Counted from the first letter of the stretch, positions 27,707 to 36,062 are shown. The stretch: DNA of 64,000 nucleotides from Lentzea flava (GCF_014648475.1 NZ_BMRE01000008.1:1-64000), one strand, 5' to 3'. Translations and numbers: made by a program. Notes: generated by a model not told the origin, from the sequence alone.

Positions 27707-28219
27707 CAGTGCCTCGCTGACAAGGGAGGTCGCGCTCTCACGGCCGCGCACCTCGGGGTTGAGGTAGACCTTGATCGCGGGCGGCACGTCCCGATGCACG
27801 ATGAGCGAGTACCAGAACGCGAACGCGCCCTGCGGGTCGTCCGGCAGGAACAGGTCGCGCACCTGGTCGAACCGCCGCAGGTCCAGCTGGTGCTGGGCGG
27901 TCAGCCGGTCGAGCACGCCGAGCGCCGCGGCGAGGTTCGCGCGCGGGCCGGGCTGCTCCGCGATCGACTCGACGATCATGCGGACGGCCGGCGGTTCGTT
28001 TTGGGCCAAAGCCACCGAGAATTCCACGGGCGTGTGGTCGTCGGCGACGAAAGACGGCCAGTGCGGAACTGCGGTGAGCGGCCGCAGACAGCCGGGGCCC
28101 AGTGCCTCGGCCAGCAGTTTCGTCGATCTCTCTGCGGAATCTGTTAATCCGACCGCGCGGAGCAGGGTCTGCAGTTGCGCAACGGCGAAATCGCGTATTG
28201 AGACATCGGGCACGCTCAA
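27697..28219 (-). pseudogene. DMATS-type aromatic prenyltransferase, N-terminal fragment
   Basis: About 173 residues match the first half of bacterial indole/aromatic prenyltransferases of the ABBA (DMATS) fold: VEFSVALAQNEPPAVRMIVE, RFDQVRDLFLPDDPQ and IKVYLNPEVRG followed by SLVSEALRRLGL. Full-length members are about 370-400 aa. After RRLGL the frame runs on into antisense-like sequence while the FAD hydroxylase begins in another frame, which marks a deletion joint at about 27690-27712. The start is a TTG with AGGAGAG 7 nt upstream, or a GTG 6 nt further on. Confidence 0.78.
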
Positions 28220-28823
28220 GATGGGGCTCTCCTGATCGGCCGGGAATCGTGGCAGGGGGTGCAATCCGGTCGGGGTGGAATGGCGGGATGAATTCTCTCA
28301 ACCAGCCACATGGCCTGGTCAAGGGCCAGTGGGGTAGCGTGCGGCACTCTGACCTGTGATGAAGATTGCACTGCACGGCCTATTGACTGAGGTCGAGTCA
28401 GATGATGAGTGAGGCATTCCGGGGGTTGTGAATGGTGACGTAAAGTGCGTAATTGCGCGGGTGCCCGCACGTGTGCTAGACAACAGCTTGTTGTAGTTTC
28501 AACCACTCCTTATTGTGTGCCTAATGGGATTGTGGTAGTGCGGGTCGTTCGAATCCGGTCCGGTGAACACGCACAGCGACCGGAATCGCGGTGTGAACCC
28601 GTGTGGTCCTCGATTTCCGGCCCTGATCCCGGTTCCCGGCGGCCGTGTCCCGTTGGTGTGACGCCGCGTGCAGGGCGGTTGACGGTTCGCAGCCGCTCGT
28701 GGCAACATCGTTTACGTGATCTACTGACGCCCTCACCGACACGCTGCTGCGGCCCGCGCCTCTTGAGCGCTGTGTGCCCGGCGTGTTCTCCGTTTCCGAT
28801 CTTCCTTCGGCGGTGGGTGCCTC
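28220..28823. other. Non-coding region between prenyltransferase fragment and ABC-F genes
   Basis: This stretch is richer in A+T than the rest and no convincing gene is seen on either strand. It holds a palindrome ACAACA-GCT-TGTTGT at 28480-28494, which may be an operator, and a TTGACG / CAACAT promoter-like pair at 28679-28708 with 18-bp spacing that could drive the ABC-F genes. A three-codon ORF (GTG ATC TAC TGA) at 28716 is too short to support. Confidence 0.4.
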
Positions 28824-30434
28824 ATGTCAAACATTCCTTTTTTGCATGCCCGTGATCTGGTGAAGTCCTACGGTGTCCGCCGTGTGCTGGACGGGGTGTC
28901 GTTGTCTGGATCGCCTGGTCAGCGCATCGGGCTGGTGGGTGAGAACGGCGTCGGCAAGTCGACGTTGCTGCGGATCCTCGCGGGTGCCGAGGAGCCGGAC
29001 GACGGTCAGGTCCAGCGGCCGGCGGACTGCGGTTTCCTGTGGCAGGAGCTGCCTTTCGAGCCGAGCGCGACGGTGCAGGACGTGCTCGACGACGCGCTGG
29101 CCGACATCCGCGCGACGTCGGCCCGGCTCGACGAGCTGACCGCGGCGCTGGAGCGGCGGCCGGACGACGAAGCGGTGCTGGCGGAGTACGGCGATCTGCT
29201 CGAATGGGCGCAGGACCACGACATGTGGGACGCGGACCGCAGGGCGAAGCTGGTGCTGGCGGGGCTCGGTCTGTCCGATGTGGACACCAGTCGCGCGCTC
29301 GGCACGTTCTCCGGCGGGCAGCGGTCGCGGATCGGGCTGGCGGCGCTGCTGATCCGGCAGCCGCGGGCGATGCTGCTCGACGAGCCGACGAACCACCTCG
29401 ACGACGAGGCCGTCGGTTTCCTGGAGCGGCAGCTCAGCGGGTTGCCCGGCACCGTCGTCGTGGCGTCGCACGACCGCGTGTTCCTGGACGAGGTGTGCAC
29501 GGACATCGTGGACCTCGACCCGGCGCGTGGTGGCGTGACGCGGTACGGCGGCGCCTACACGGACTACCTGGAGGCCAAGCGCCTGGAGCTGGTGCGCTGG
29601 GAGCAGCAGTACGCGCAGGAGCAGGACGAGCTGAAGGAGCTGCGTGTTTCCGTTGAGGTGACGGCACATCAGGTCAACCACCAGCGCGCCATCAAGGACA
29701 ACAACAAGATCGGCTACGACCGGCACGGCGGCCGGGTGCAGAAGCAGATCTCGCGCCGGGTGCGCAACGCGCAGCAGCGGCTGGACGAGCTGACGCGCAA
29801 CCAGGTTCGCCGCCCTCCAGCGCCGTTGCGGTTCAACGGCGCGATGACCGGCAAGGCCGGGCAGGAGCAGCTCGCGTTGTCGTTGCGGGACGTCCGGCTC
29901 GCCGGCCGGCTCGACATCGATCAGCTCGACGTCTCCACGTCGTCGCGGCTGATGATCACCGGGCCCAACGGGGCGGGGAAGTCCACGCTGCTGCGGGTGC
30001 TGGCCGGTCAGCTGACGCCCGACGCCGGTGACGTGCACCGGGCCCGCGGGGTCAGGGTCGGGTTGCTGGAGCAGGACGTGGTGTTCCCGGATCTGACGCG
30101 GTCGGCGCGGCAGCTGTACGAGAAGGTCGCTGGCAAGGGCGCGGTTGCCTTGTCGCAGCTGGGTTTGCTCGCGTCCCGCGACCTCGACCGGCCGGTGGGG
30201 GAGCTGTCGATCGGGCAGCGCAGGCGCGTGGCGCTCGCGTTGCTGATCGCGCGGCCACCGGACGTGCTGCTGCTGGACGAGCCGACGAACCACCTCTCGC
30301 TCAGCCTCGCCGAGGAGCTGGAGGACGCGTTGAAGGCGGCGCCCGGTGCCGTCGTCATCGCCTCGCACGACCGTTGGCTGCGACGCAACTGGGAGGGCCC
30401 GGAGCTGGCCCTCGAAGCCGGTCGCGTCGCCTGA
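28824..30434 (+). CDS. ABC-F family ATPase, antibiotic-resistance type, first copy (536 aa)
   Basis: Two ABC domains are present without membrane segments, as in ribosome-protecting ABC-F proteins. Walker A motifs are GENGVGKST (residues 39-47) and GPNGAGKST. Signatures are SGGQRSR and SIGQRRR, and Walker B motifs are AMLLDEPTNHL and VLLLDEPTNHL. The inter-domain linker (about residues 235-335) has the charged coiled-coil form that reaches the ribosomal tRNA site. ABC-F proteins such as VmlR, Vga and Lsa protect ribosomes from lincosamides, pleuromutilins and streptogramin A drugs. Its place beside a streptogramin-A-like assembly line suggests self-resistance. A second copy follows 97 bp downstream. 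Confidence 0.93.
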   Translation: MSNIPFLHARDLVKSYGVRRVLDGVSLSGSPGQRIGLVGENGVGKSTLLRILAGAEEPDDGQVQRPADCGFLWQELPFEPSATVQDVLDDALADIRATSARLDELTAALERRPDDEAVLAEYGDLLEWAQDHDMWDADRRAKLVLAGLGLSDVDTSRALGTFSGGQRSRIGLAALLIRQPRAMLLDEPTNHLDDEAVGFLERQLSGLPGTVVVASHDRVFLDEVCTDIVDLDPARGGVTRYGGAYTDYLEAKRLELVRWEQQYAQEQDELKELRVSVEVTAHQVNHQRAIKDNNKIGYDRHGGRVQKQISRRVRNAQQRLDELTRNQVRRPPAPLRFNGAMTGKAGQEQLALSLRDVRLAGRLDIDQLDVSTSSRLMITGPNGAGKSTLLRVLAGQLTPDAGDVHRARGVRVGLLEQDVVFPDLTRSARQLYEKVAGKGAVALSQLGLLASRDLDRPVGELSIGQRRRVALALLIARPPDVLLLDEPTNHLSLSLAEELEDALKAAPGAVVIASHDRWLRRNWEGPELALEAGRVA

Positions 30435-30531
30435 AACCTCTGACACGCCAAGCGAAAGGACAAAGGGAGATGTTCCACAACAGAACGCACGGTGCCCTGT
30501 CCCTTCCCCTCACCCGCGTTCGGAGGCTTCC

Positions 30532-32151
30532 ATGTCAGGTCAGCTCACTCTTCGGTCGGTCAGCAAGACCTTCGCCCATCGCCGCGTGCTCGACGCCGTC
30601 TCGCTGACGGTCCGCGCCGGCGAGAAGCTCGGTGTCGTAGGCGAGAACGGTTCCGGCAAGTCGACGCTGCTGCGGCTGATCGCCGGGCAGGAGACGCCGG
30701 ACGACGGCGAGATCACCGTGGTCGCGGAAGGCGGTGTCGGCCACCTCGGACAGGTGCTCGAGCTGCCGGACGACGCGACCGTCGGTGACGCCGTCGACGC
30801 CGCCCTCGTCGAGATCCGCGTGCTGGAGCAGCGGATCACCGCCGCGGCACAGGACCTCGGCACGGCCGCACCGGCCGAGCTGGCCGAGTACGGCGAGCTG
30901 CTCACCGCGTTCGAGCTGCGGGACGGCTACTCGGCCGACGCCCGCGTCGAGGCCGCCATGTCCGCGCTGGGCATCGGCGACCTCGGCAGGCACCGGCAGC
31001 TCGGCACGCTGTCCGGCGGTCAGCGCGCCCGGCTGGCGCTGGCCGGTGTGCTGTCGGCGGAACCGGAACTGCTGTTGCTCGACGAGCCCACCAACCACCT
31101 CGACCACCAGGCGCTGACGTGGCTCGAGGACCGGTTGCGGGCCCACCGCGGCACGCTCGTCGTCGTGACGCACGACCGCCTGCTGCTGGAACGGGTCGTC
31201 ACCGCGATCGTCGAGGTCGACGGTGACCGGCGCACGATCACCCGGTACGGCAACGGTTATGCCGGCTACCTCGCCGAGAAGCGGGCCGCCCGGCAGCGCT
31301 GGGAGCAGGCCTACGCCGAGTGGGTCGCCGAGATCGCGCACTGGACGGAGTGGCGCGGCACGACGGCCTACAACGTGGCGCCGGGCCGGGCGATCAAGGA
31401 CCACAACAAGTGCAAGTACAACGGCGACGGCCGGCGCGTGCAGGCGTCGATCTCGACCCGGGTGCGCAGCGCCTCCGAACGACTGGAGCGCCTGCGGGCC
31501 GATCCCGTGCCGAAGCCGCCGGACCCGTTGCACCTCAACGCACCGCTCGACGCGGCGGTGCGGGAGGGCGCGGTGCTCGAACTGCGGCAGGTGAGCGTCG
31601 GCCGGCGACTGCGCGTCGACGAACTCGACGTGGCAGCGGGCCAGCGGCTGCTGGTGACCGGCCCGAACGGCGCGGGCAAGTCGACGTTGCTCGACGTGCT
31701 GGCGGGCGTCCTCCAGCCGGACCACGGCACCGTCACGCGCCACGGCGTCGTCGGGTACCTGCCGCAGGAAACCGTGGTGCGGCATCCACGCCGCACCGTG
31801 CTCGCCGCGTTCGCCGAGGGCAGGCCGGGCACGCGGGACGACCACGCCTCACAGCTCGGGTCGCTGGGCCTGTTCCGCGAGGCCGACTTCGCCACCCCGG
31901 TCGGCGCGCTGTCGATCGGCCAGCGACGGCGACTGGCGCTCGCCCGGCTGCTGGTGCAGGAGTCGGACGTGCTGCTGCTGGACGAGCCGACCAACCACCT
32001 GTCGCTCGCGCTGGTGGAGGAGCTGGAGGTCGCGCTCGCCGACTATCCCGGGGCTGTGGTCGTGGTGTCGCACGATCGGTTGCTGCGGCAGCGGTGGCGA
32101 GGGGATGAGCTGGAGCTCAGCCAGGGGCGGGTGTTGGTGCCGGCGTTGTGA
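30532..32151 (+). CDS. ABC-F family ATPase, antibiotic-resistance type, second copy (539 aa)
   Basis: It has the same layout as the preceding gene: Walker A GENGSGKST (residues 37-45) and GPNGAGKST, signatures SGGQRAR and SIGQRRR, and Walker B LLLLDEPTNHL twice. The linker includes WTEWRGTTAYNVAPGRAIK, distinct from the first copy, so the two proteins have diverged and may protect against different parts or forms of a drug. GGAGG lies 5 nt before the ATG. The last eight codons and stop are repeated in degenerate form several times just downstream, which is unusual. Confidence 0.93.
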   Translation: MSGQLTLRSVSKTFAHRRVLDAVSLTVRAGEKLGVVGENGSGKSTLLRLIAGQETPDDGEITVVAEGGVGHLGQVLELPDDATVGDAVDAALVEIRVLEQRITAAAQDLGTAAPAELAEYGELLTAFELRDGYSADARVEAAMSALGIGDLGRHRQLGTLSGGQRARLALAGVLSAEPELLLLDEPTNHLDHQALTWLEDRLRAHRGTLVVVTHDRLLLERVVTAIVEVDGDRRTITRYGNGYAGYLAEKRAARQRWEQAYAEWVAEIAHWTEWRGTTAYNVAPGRAIKDHNKCKYNGDGRRVQASISTRVRSASERLERLRADPVPKPPDPLHLNAPLDAAVREGAVLELRQVSVGRRLRVDELDVAAGQRLLVTGPNGAGKSTLLDVLAGVLQPDHGTVTRHGVVGYLPQETVVRHPRRTVLAAFAEGRPGTRDDHASQLGSLGLFREADFATPVGALSIGQRRRLALARLLVQESDVLLLDEPTNHLSLALVEELEVALADYPGAVVVVSHDRLLRQRWRGDELELSQGRVLVPAL

Positions 32152-32396
32152 GGGCGGTGCTCGGCTCGGGCTGGGTGCTGGTTCCGGTGTTGTGAGGGCG
32201 CGGTTACGGGGCGGTGCTCGCTCGGGCCGGGTGCTGATTCCGGCGTTGTGAGGGCGGTGCTCGGCTCGGGCTGGGTGCTGGTCCTGGCGTTGTGAGGGCG
32301 CGGTTGCGGGGTGGCGCTCGGCCTGGGCTGGGTGCTGGTTCCGGTGTTGTGAGGGTGATGCTCGGCCTGGTTCGGGTGCTCGTCCCGGTCCGGTGA
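32125..32396 (+). repeat. Tandem array copying the 3' end of the ABC-F gene
   Basis: Six 27-bp elements each encode a variant of GRVLVPAL followed by TGA: the true gene end (32125-32151), then 32169-32195, 32225-32251, 32269-32295, 32326-32352 and a weaker one at 32370-32396. Start-to-start distances alternate 44, 56, 44, 57, 44 bp, so the real unit is about 100 bp containing two sub-repeats. Spacer text such as GAGGGCGGTGCTCGGCTCG is also shared. It probably grew by slippage or unequal exchange at the gene end. A role in termination or mRNA stability is possible. Confidence 0.85.
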
Positions 32397-32499
32397 GGCG
32401 GGTTGGGCATGCTCGGTTTGGGCGACGTGCCGGTCCCAGCCGGGTCGAGGGTCGCTCGACTCGGGCGCCGTGCCGGTCCCGCCCGCGCCACCCAGGTCG

Positions 32500-32530
32500 A
32501 AGGGCGCTCGACACCGGCACGAGCGCCCTT
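32500..32530 (+). terminator. Hairpin after ABC-F operon
   Basis: A perfect 11-bp stem (AAGGGCGCTCG / CGAGCGCCCTT) with a 9-nt loop lies 33 bp before the FMN oxidase start. No T run follows, as is common for high-GC actinomycete terminators. It likely separates the ABC-F transcript from the next gene. Confidence 0.6.
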
Positions 32531-32563
32531 CGGCCACAACCCCTTGGTGCATAACGTGAAGCG

Positions 32564-33694
32564 GTGAACACACCACTGTGCACAACGGACGGTGCCGCGC
32601 TCGAGGACTCGGCGCGGCGCCTGCTCGACCCCGGCCCGTTCGGTTACGTCGCCGGTGGCGCGGGTTCCGGTGCCACGGTCCGGGCCAACCGCGAGGCGTT
32701 CGACCGGTGGCGCATCGTGCCGAGGATGTTGCGCGGGGCCCACGTTCGCGACTTGGGCGTCACGCTGTTCGGCGAACGGTTGCCGGCTCCCGTCTTGCTG
32801 GCACCGATCGGCGTGCAGTCGATCGTGCATCCCGACGGGGAGCTCGCGTCGGCCCGCGCCGCCGCGAGGCACGGGCTGCCGTTCGTGATCAGCACGATGT
32901 CGTCGTACCCGCTCGAACAGGTCGCCGAGGCGGCGGACGGGCCGCGCTGGTTCCAGCTCTACTGGCCCGACGATCCCGAGGTGTGCCTGAGCCTGCTCGA
33001 CCGGGCGCGAAGAAGTGGGTGCACGACGCTGGTCGTCACGCTCGACAACTGGACGTTCGGCTGGCGCACCCGCGACCTCGACAACGACTATTCGCCTGCG
33101 GCACAAGGCATCGGCGCCGCCACCGCGTTCAGCGACCCGGTGTTCCGCGACCGGCTCGGGCGACCGCCCGAGGACGACCTGCCTGCCGCGATCGCGCTGT
33201 GGAAGGCGATGTTCACCGGCGTCGACCGGGAGTGGCACGACATCGCGTTCCTGCGTCGGAACTGGCCGGGACCGTTGGTGCTCAAGGGAATTCTGCACCC
33301 GGACGACGCGCGGGAGGCCGTCGACGCCGGCGTGGACGGGATCGTCGTGTCCAACCACGGCGGCAGGCAGGTCGATGGCGCCATCGCGGCGCTCGATGCG
33401 TTGCCGGACATCAAGTCCGCGGTCGGAGACCGGATCACCGTGCTGTTCGACTCCGGTGTGCGCACGGGCGCGGACCTGGTCAAGGCGCTCTGTCTGGGAG
33501 CGGACGCGGTGATGATCGGACGTCCGTACCTCTACGGTCTGGCGCACGGCGGTGAGGCCGGAGTGGGTGAAGTTTTGACGAACTTGCTGACAGAGCTCGA
33601 CCTGACCGTGCAGCTCAGCGGAGGGCGGCAACGCTCCGACCTGGACCTGAGCCTCCTCAAAACAAACCGGGAGGTTGGTTTTCTTTTGGCTTGA
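32564..33694 (+). CDS. FMN-dependent alpha-hydroxy acid oxidase, lactate 2-monooxygenase-like (376 aa)
   Basis: This is a TIM-barrel flavoenzyme of the lactate/glycolate oxidase and mandelate dehydrogenase family. All expected active-site residues can be seen: Tyr in FGYVAGGAGSGAT, Tyr in FQLYWPDD, Asp in VTLDNW, Lys in LVLKGIL, and the His/Arg pair in VSNHGGRQVDG. The stretch FGWRTRDLDNDY is typical of lactate 2-monooxygenases. It could turn a 2-hydroxy acid into the 2-oxo acid used by the E1 enzyme encoded nearby, but that is inference. The GTG start has only a weak ribosome-binding site. Its last 12 codons run through a GBL-receptor operator, and its stop overlaps the -35 box of the next gene. 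Confidence 0.88.
   Translation: MNTPLCTTDGAALEDSARRLLDPGPFGYVAGGAGSGATVRANREAFDRWRIVPRMLRGAHVRDLGVTLFGERLPAPVLLAPIGVQSIVHPDGELASARAAARHGLPFVISTMSSYPLEQVAEAADGPRWFQLYWPDDPEVCLSLLDRARRSGCTTLVVTLDNWTFGWRTRDLDNDYSPAAQGIGAATAFSDPVFRDRLGRPPEDDLPAAIALWKAMFTGVDREWHDIAFLRRNWPGPLVLKGILHPDDAREAVDAGVDGIVVSNHGGRQVDGAIAALDALPDIKSAVGDRITVLFDSGVRTGADLVKALCLGADAVMIGRPYLYGLAHGGEAGVGEVLTNLLTELDLTVQLSGGRQRSDLDLSLLKTNREVGFLLA
33659..33682 (+). promoter_or_regulatory. GBL-receptor operator-like site 1 (ARE) inside the FMN oxidase 3' end
   Basis: The sequence AAAACAAACCGGGAGGTTGG continues to TTTT. It shares ACAAACCGGG-GGTT with two other sites in this window and resembles the autoregulatory elements bound by ArpA/BarA-type TetR receptors. 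It lies 32 bp upstream of site 2. Confidence 0.65.
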
Positions 33695-33721
33695 CAAACC
33701 GGGCGGTTGGTTTTGTATGGT
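33691..33721 (+). promoter_or_regulatory. SARP promoter overlapping operator-like site 2
   Basis: A consensus -35 (TTGACA, 33691-33696) and a -10-like TATGGT (33716-33721, spacing 19) surround the operator ACAAACCGGGCGGTTGGTTT. A receptor bound here would cover the spacer and block RNA polymerase, which is the usual mode for GBL-receptor repression. The SARP start codon is about 70 bp downstream. Confidence 0.7.
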
Positions 33722-33789
33722 GGTGGAGCACGACGGGCCGCAGTCGGGAGGGCGGGCCGGTCGAACTCCGTCGAACTGGGGAGCAAACC

Positions 33790-34599
33790 GTGGACATCGA
33801 TGTATTAGGACCGCTGACAGCTCGCATCGCCGGCGTGTCCATCACGCCCTCCGCCGCGAAGCCCCGCAAGGTGCTGGCCATGCTCGCCGTGCACGCGGAC
33901 GAGGTGGTGCCAGTGGCGTCGTTGTACGAGGAGCTGTGGGGCGAAGCCGTGCCCCGCAGTGCGGGCACGACCCTGCAGACGTACGTGTTCCACCTGCGCG
34001 GCCTCATCGGTGCCGCGTTCAAGCAGGCCCAGGTCGATGGCGATCCCAAGGCCGTCCTGCTGACGCAACCCGGCGGTTACCTGCTGCGGGGCGGCGTCGT
34101 CGACGTCAAGGAGTTCGACCGGCGTGCGCTCGAAGGTCACCGCGCCAGGGAGAAGGGCGATTTCCGGGCCGCGGCGCGGCTTTTCCGCGAGGCGCTCGCG
34201 TACTTCCGCGGTGAGGCCCTGGTCGACGTGCAGGCCGGTCCGATGCTCGAGGTCGAGCTCGACAGGCTGAACGAGGCACGGCTCAACGTGCTCGACCGGC
34301 GCATCGACTGCGACCTGCGGCTCGGCCGGCACCACGAGCTCGTCGGCGAGCTGACGGCGCTGGTCGCGCGCAACCGCATGCACGAAGGTCTCACCGCGCA
34401 CCTCATGGTCGCGTTGTACCGGTGCGGCAGGCGCGGCCACGCCGTCGAGGTCTACCGCAGGCTGCGGCAGAACCTCGTCAACGAGCTCGGTCTCGAGCCT
34501 TCTCCCGCGCTGCACCGGCTCCAGCGGCTGATCCTGACCGCGGACGCCCGCCTCGCCCTTCCCGCTGACGCCGAGGCGCAGCTAGAGCACGTGGGCTGA
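33790..34599 (+). CDS. SARP-family pathway activator (269 aa)
   Basis: Streptomyces antibiotic regulatory proteins bind direct repeats near -35 boxes of biosynthetic genes and recruit RNA polymerase. Residues 1-95 form an OmpR-like winged helix (PRKVLAMLAVHADEVVPVAS, TTLQTYVFHLRGLI). Residues 96-245 form the bacterial transcriptional activation domain (FREALAYFRGEALVDVQ; LVNELGLEPSPALHRLQRLI). The GTG start has GGGGAG 6 nt upstream. Codon 6 is TTA (33805-33807), so expression should need the bldA tRNA. Its promoter holds a GBL-receptor operator, placing it directly under the butyrolactone signal. It is the best candidate for the cluster activator. Confidence 0.92.
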   Translation: MDIDVLGPLTARIAGVSITPSAAKPRKVLAMLAVHADEVVPVASLYEELWGEAVPRSAGTTLQTYVFHLRGLIGAAFKQAQVDGDPKAVLLTQPGGYLLRGGVVDVKEFDRRALEGHRAREKGDFRAAARLFREALAYFRGEALVDVQAGPMLEVELDRLNEARLNVLDRRIDCDLRLGRHHELVGELTALVARNRMHEGLTAHLMVALYRCGRRGHAVEVYRRLRQNLVNELGLEPSPALHRLQRLILTADARLALPADAEAQLEHVG

Positions 34600-34602
34600 G
34601 CC

Positions 34603-35208
34603 GTGGTGAGGCAGCAGAGGGCCGAACAGACTCGGGCGCGGCTGGTGGAGGTCGCGGCCGAGCTGTTCGACCGGTACGGCTTCGCCGGTACCAACATCAG
34701 TGACATCACGGCGGCCGCCGGTGTCACCAAGGGGGCGCTGTACTTCCACTTCACCGCCAAGGAGGAACTCGTCGAGGCGGTGCAGGACACCAGCACGGCA
34801 CTGCTGGCCGACGCGGTCGCGAAGATCGCGGCGTCCGGCGTGTCGCCGTTGGAGGCGTTGATCGATCTCAGTCACGCGGTGGCGCGCATGCTCGTCACCG
34901 AACCAGCGGTGCGGGCGAGCTTCCGCATCGCGCGCGAATGCGGTGACAGGGCCAAGCCGTTCGTCGACTTCCACCACGCTTGGTGGTCGGTGGTGCGGGA
35001 GTTGTTGCGTGCCGCGAAGAGGAACGGGCAGCTCGTCACCGCGTCGGACGTGTCGCTGCCGTTGCTCGCGATGTACGTCGGCATCGAGGCGCTGTGGTCG
35101 TCCGGGATGTCGAAGGACGACGTGTCCGACCTCTTCTCCGACGCGTGGCGGTTGCTGCTGCCCGGCCTCGTTCCTGCCGAGCTCGTGGACGAGCTGCTGG
35201 CGGAGTGA
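34603..35208 (+). CDS. TetR-family GBL-receptor-like regulator 1 (201 aa)
   Basis: An N-terminal TetR helix-turn-helix (TRARLVEVAAELFDRYGFAG, ITAAAGVTKGALYFHFTAKE) matches the ArpA/BarA/ScbR group, whose conserved GVTKGALYFHF block is present. The C-terminal ligand-binding domain includes WSSGMSKDDVSDLF. Tandem GTG codons begin the gene 3 bp after the SARP stop, so both come from the same promoter. It could be a true butyrolactone receptor or a pseudo-receptor. Sequence alone does not decide between them. Confidence 0.88.
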   Translation: MVRQQRAEQTRARLVEVAAELFDRYGFAGTNISDITAAAGVTKGALYFHFTAKEELVEAVQDTSTALLADAVAKIAASGVSPLEALIDLSHAVARMLVTEPAVRASFRIARECGDRAKPFVDFHHAWWSVVRELLRAAKRNGQLVTASDVSLPLLAMYVGIEALWSSGMSKDDVSDLFSDAWRLLLPGLVPAELVDELLAE

Positions 35209-35217
35209 CCCGCGTTC

Positions 35218-35874
35218 TCAGCCGACGAGCGCCGGGTCGGTCGCCGTGCTGGTCGTGGGGTCGGGCTCGGGGCCGGCCGGGTTGAACTTGCCCAGGCGCC
35301 GCGGTGGGACGATGCCCGGCAACAGGAAGCGCCACATGTTCGTCACGCGCTGCACGACGTCCTCGCGGCCCGTCAGCACCTCGGAGCTCACCTGCACGCC
35401 GGTGAACGACCCGATGACGTAGGTCGCCACGTCGTGCGGCGTGACGTCCGCCCTCAGATCGCCCTTCTCCTGCGCGTACACCAGGCACGACTCGACGACG
35501 TCGATCCAGCCCTGGTAGGCGTCCGTCGCGGGCGAGGCGAACGTGCCCTGCTCGATGACCAGCCGGATGCTCGCGCGCACGCGCACGTCGCGCTGAAGGC
35601 TGCGCGCCATCGCCTGGGTGAGGTCGATGACGGCCTGCACGCCCTTCGTGCCGATCTCCGAGATCGGGTCCCAGACGCCGAACTGCTCCCCGATGATCGC
35701 CTGCGCGATCTCCTCCTTGGACTGGAAGTGGAAGTACAGCGCGCCCTTCGTGACGCCCGCGCGCTGAAGGATCTCCGACAGCGTCGCCCCGAAGAACCCC
35801 GCCTCGTCGAACACCTCCGCCGCGGCGTCGAGGATCGCGGTGCGCGTCCGCTCCGCGCGCTCCTGTTGCGCCAC
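35218..35874 (-). CDS. TetR-family GBL-receptor-like regulator 2 (218 aa)
   Basis: The N-terminal helix-turn-helix has the receptor-type block GVTKGALYFHFQSKEEIAQA. The ligand domain contains a Trp in VTNMWRFLLPGIVPP, near the position of the ligand-contacting Trp known in CprB/ArpA-type receptors. The GTG at 35874 is favoured by AAGGAG 6 nt upstream. The gene is transcribed away from the AfsA-type synthase, and the shared region contains operator-like site 3, so the receptor can control both itself and signal synthesis. It converges with regulator 1. Confidence 0.88.
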   Translation of the reverse strand: MAQQERAERTRTAILDAAAEVFDEAGFFGATLSEILQRAGVTKGALYFHFQSKEEIAQAIIGEQFGVWDPISEIGTKGVQAVIDLTQAMARSLQRDVRVRASIRLVIEQGTFASPATDAYQGWIDVVESCLVYAQEKGDLRADVTPHDVATYVIGSFTGVQVSSEVLTGREDVVQRVTNMWRFLLPGIVPPRRLGKFNPAGPEPDPTTSTATDPALVG

Positions 35875-35973
35875 AGGGGACTCCTTCCGCTCGGTCCGGC
35901 CGGCCACTCCGCTGTTGGGCCCAGTCCCGGTACCTGACTCAGCCTAGCGCAGAAAGTTTCTCTCTCAAGTACA

Positions 35974-35998
35974 AAACAAACCGGGCGGTTAGTATGTT
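35974..35998 (+). promoter_or_regulatory. GBL-receptor operator-like site 3 (ARE) between receptor and synthase
   Basis: AAACAAACCGGGCGGTTAGT continues to ATGTT, matching sites 1 and 2 over the ACAAACCGGGCGGTT core. The TATGTT at its end may be a -10 box for the synthase gene 65 bp downstream. It lies 100 bp upstream of receptor 2 on the other strand. Confidence 0.7.
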
Positions 35999-36062
35999 AT
36001 GAAGGACACCGGGGGACGGTGACCCCCCGTTGGTTGAGGGGCAACGGCTGAAGGGTTCCGAG

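Noticed and set aside
27697..28264. Prenyltransferase frame as an intact gene continuing to 27419
   Set aside because: After about 27700 the translation loses all similarity to the family and is antisense-like, while the FAD hydroxylase begins in another phase.
28445..28855. 136-codon plus-strand frame upstream of the first ABC-F gene as a leader gene
   Set aside because: No ribosome-binding site, no recognisable sequence, overlap with the ABC-F start, and a base composition unlike coding DNA here.
32125..32396. Repeat array as a CRISPR
   Set aside because: Repeats are degenerate, spacing alternates, spacers resemble each other, and the first repeat is the end of a gene. No cas genes are present.
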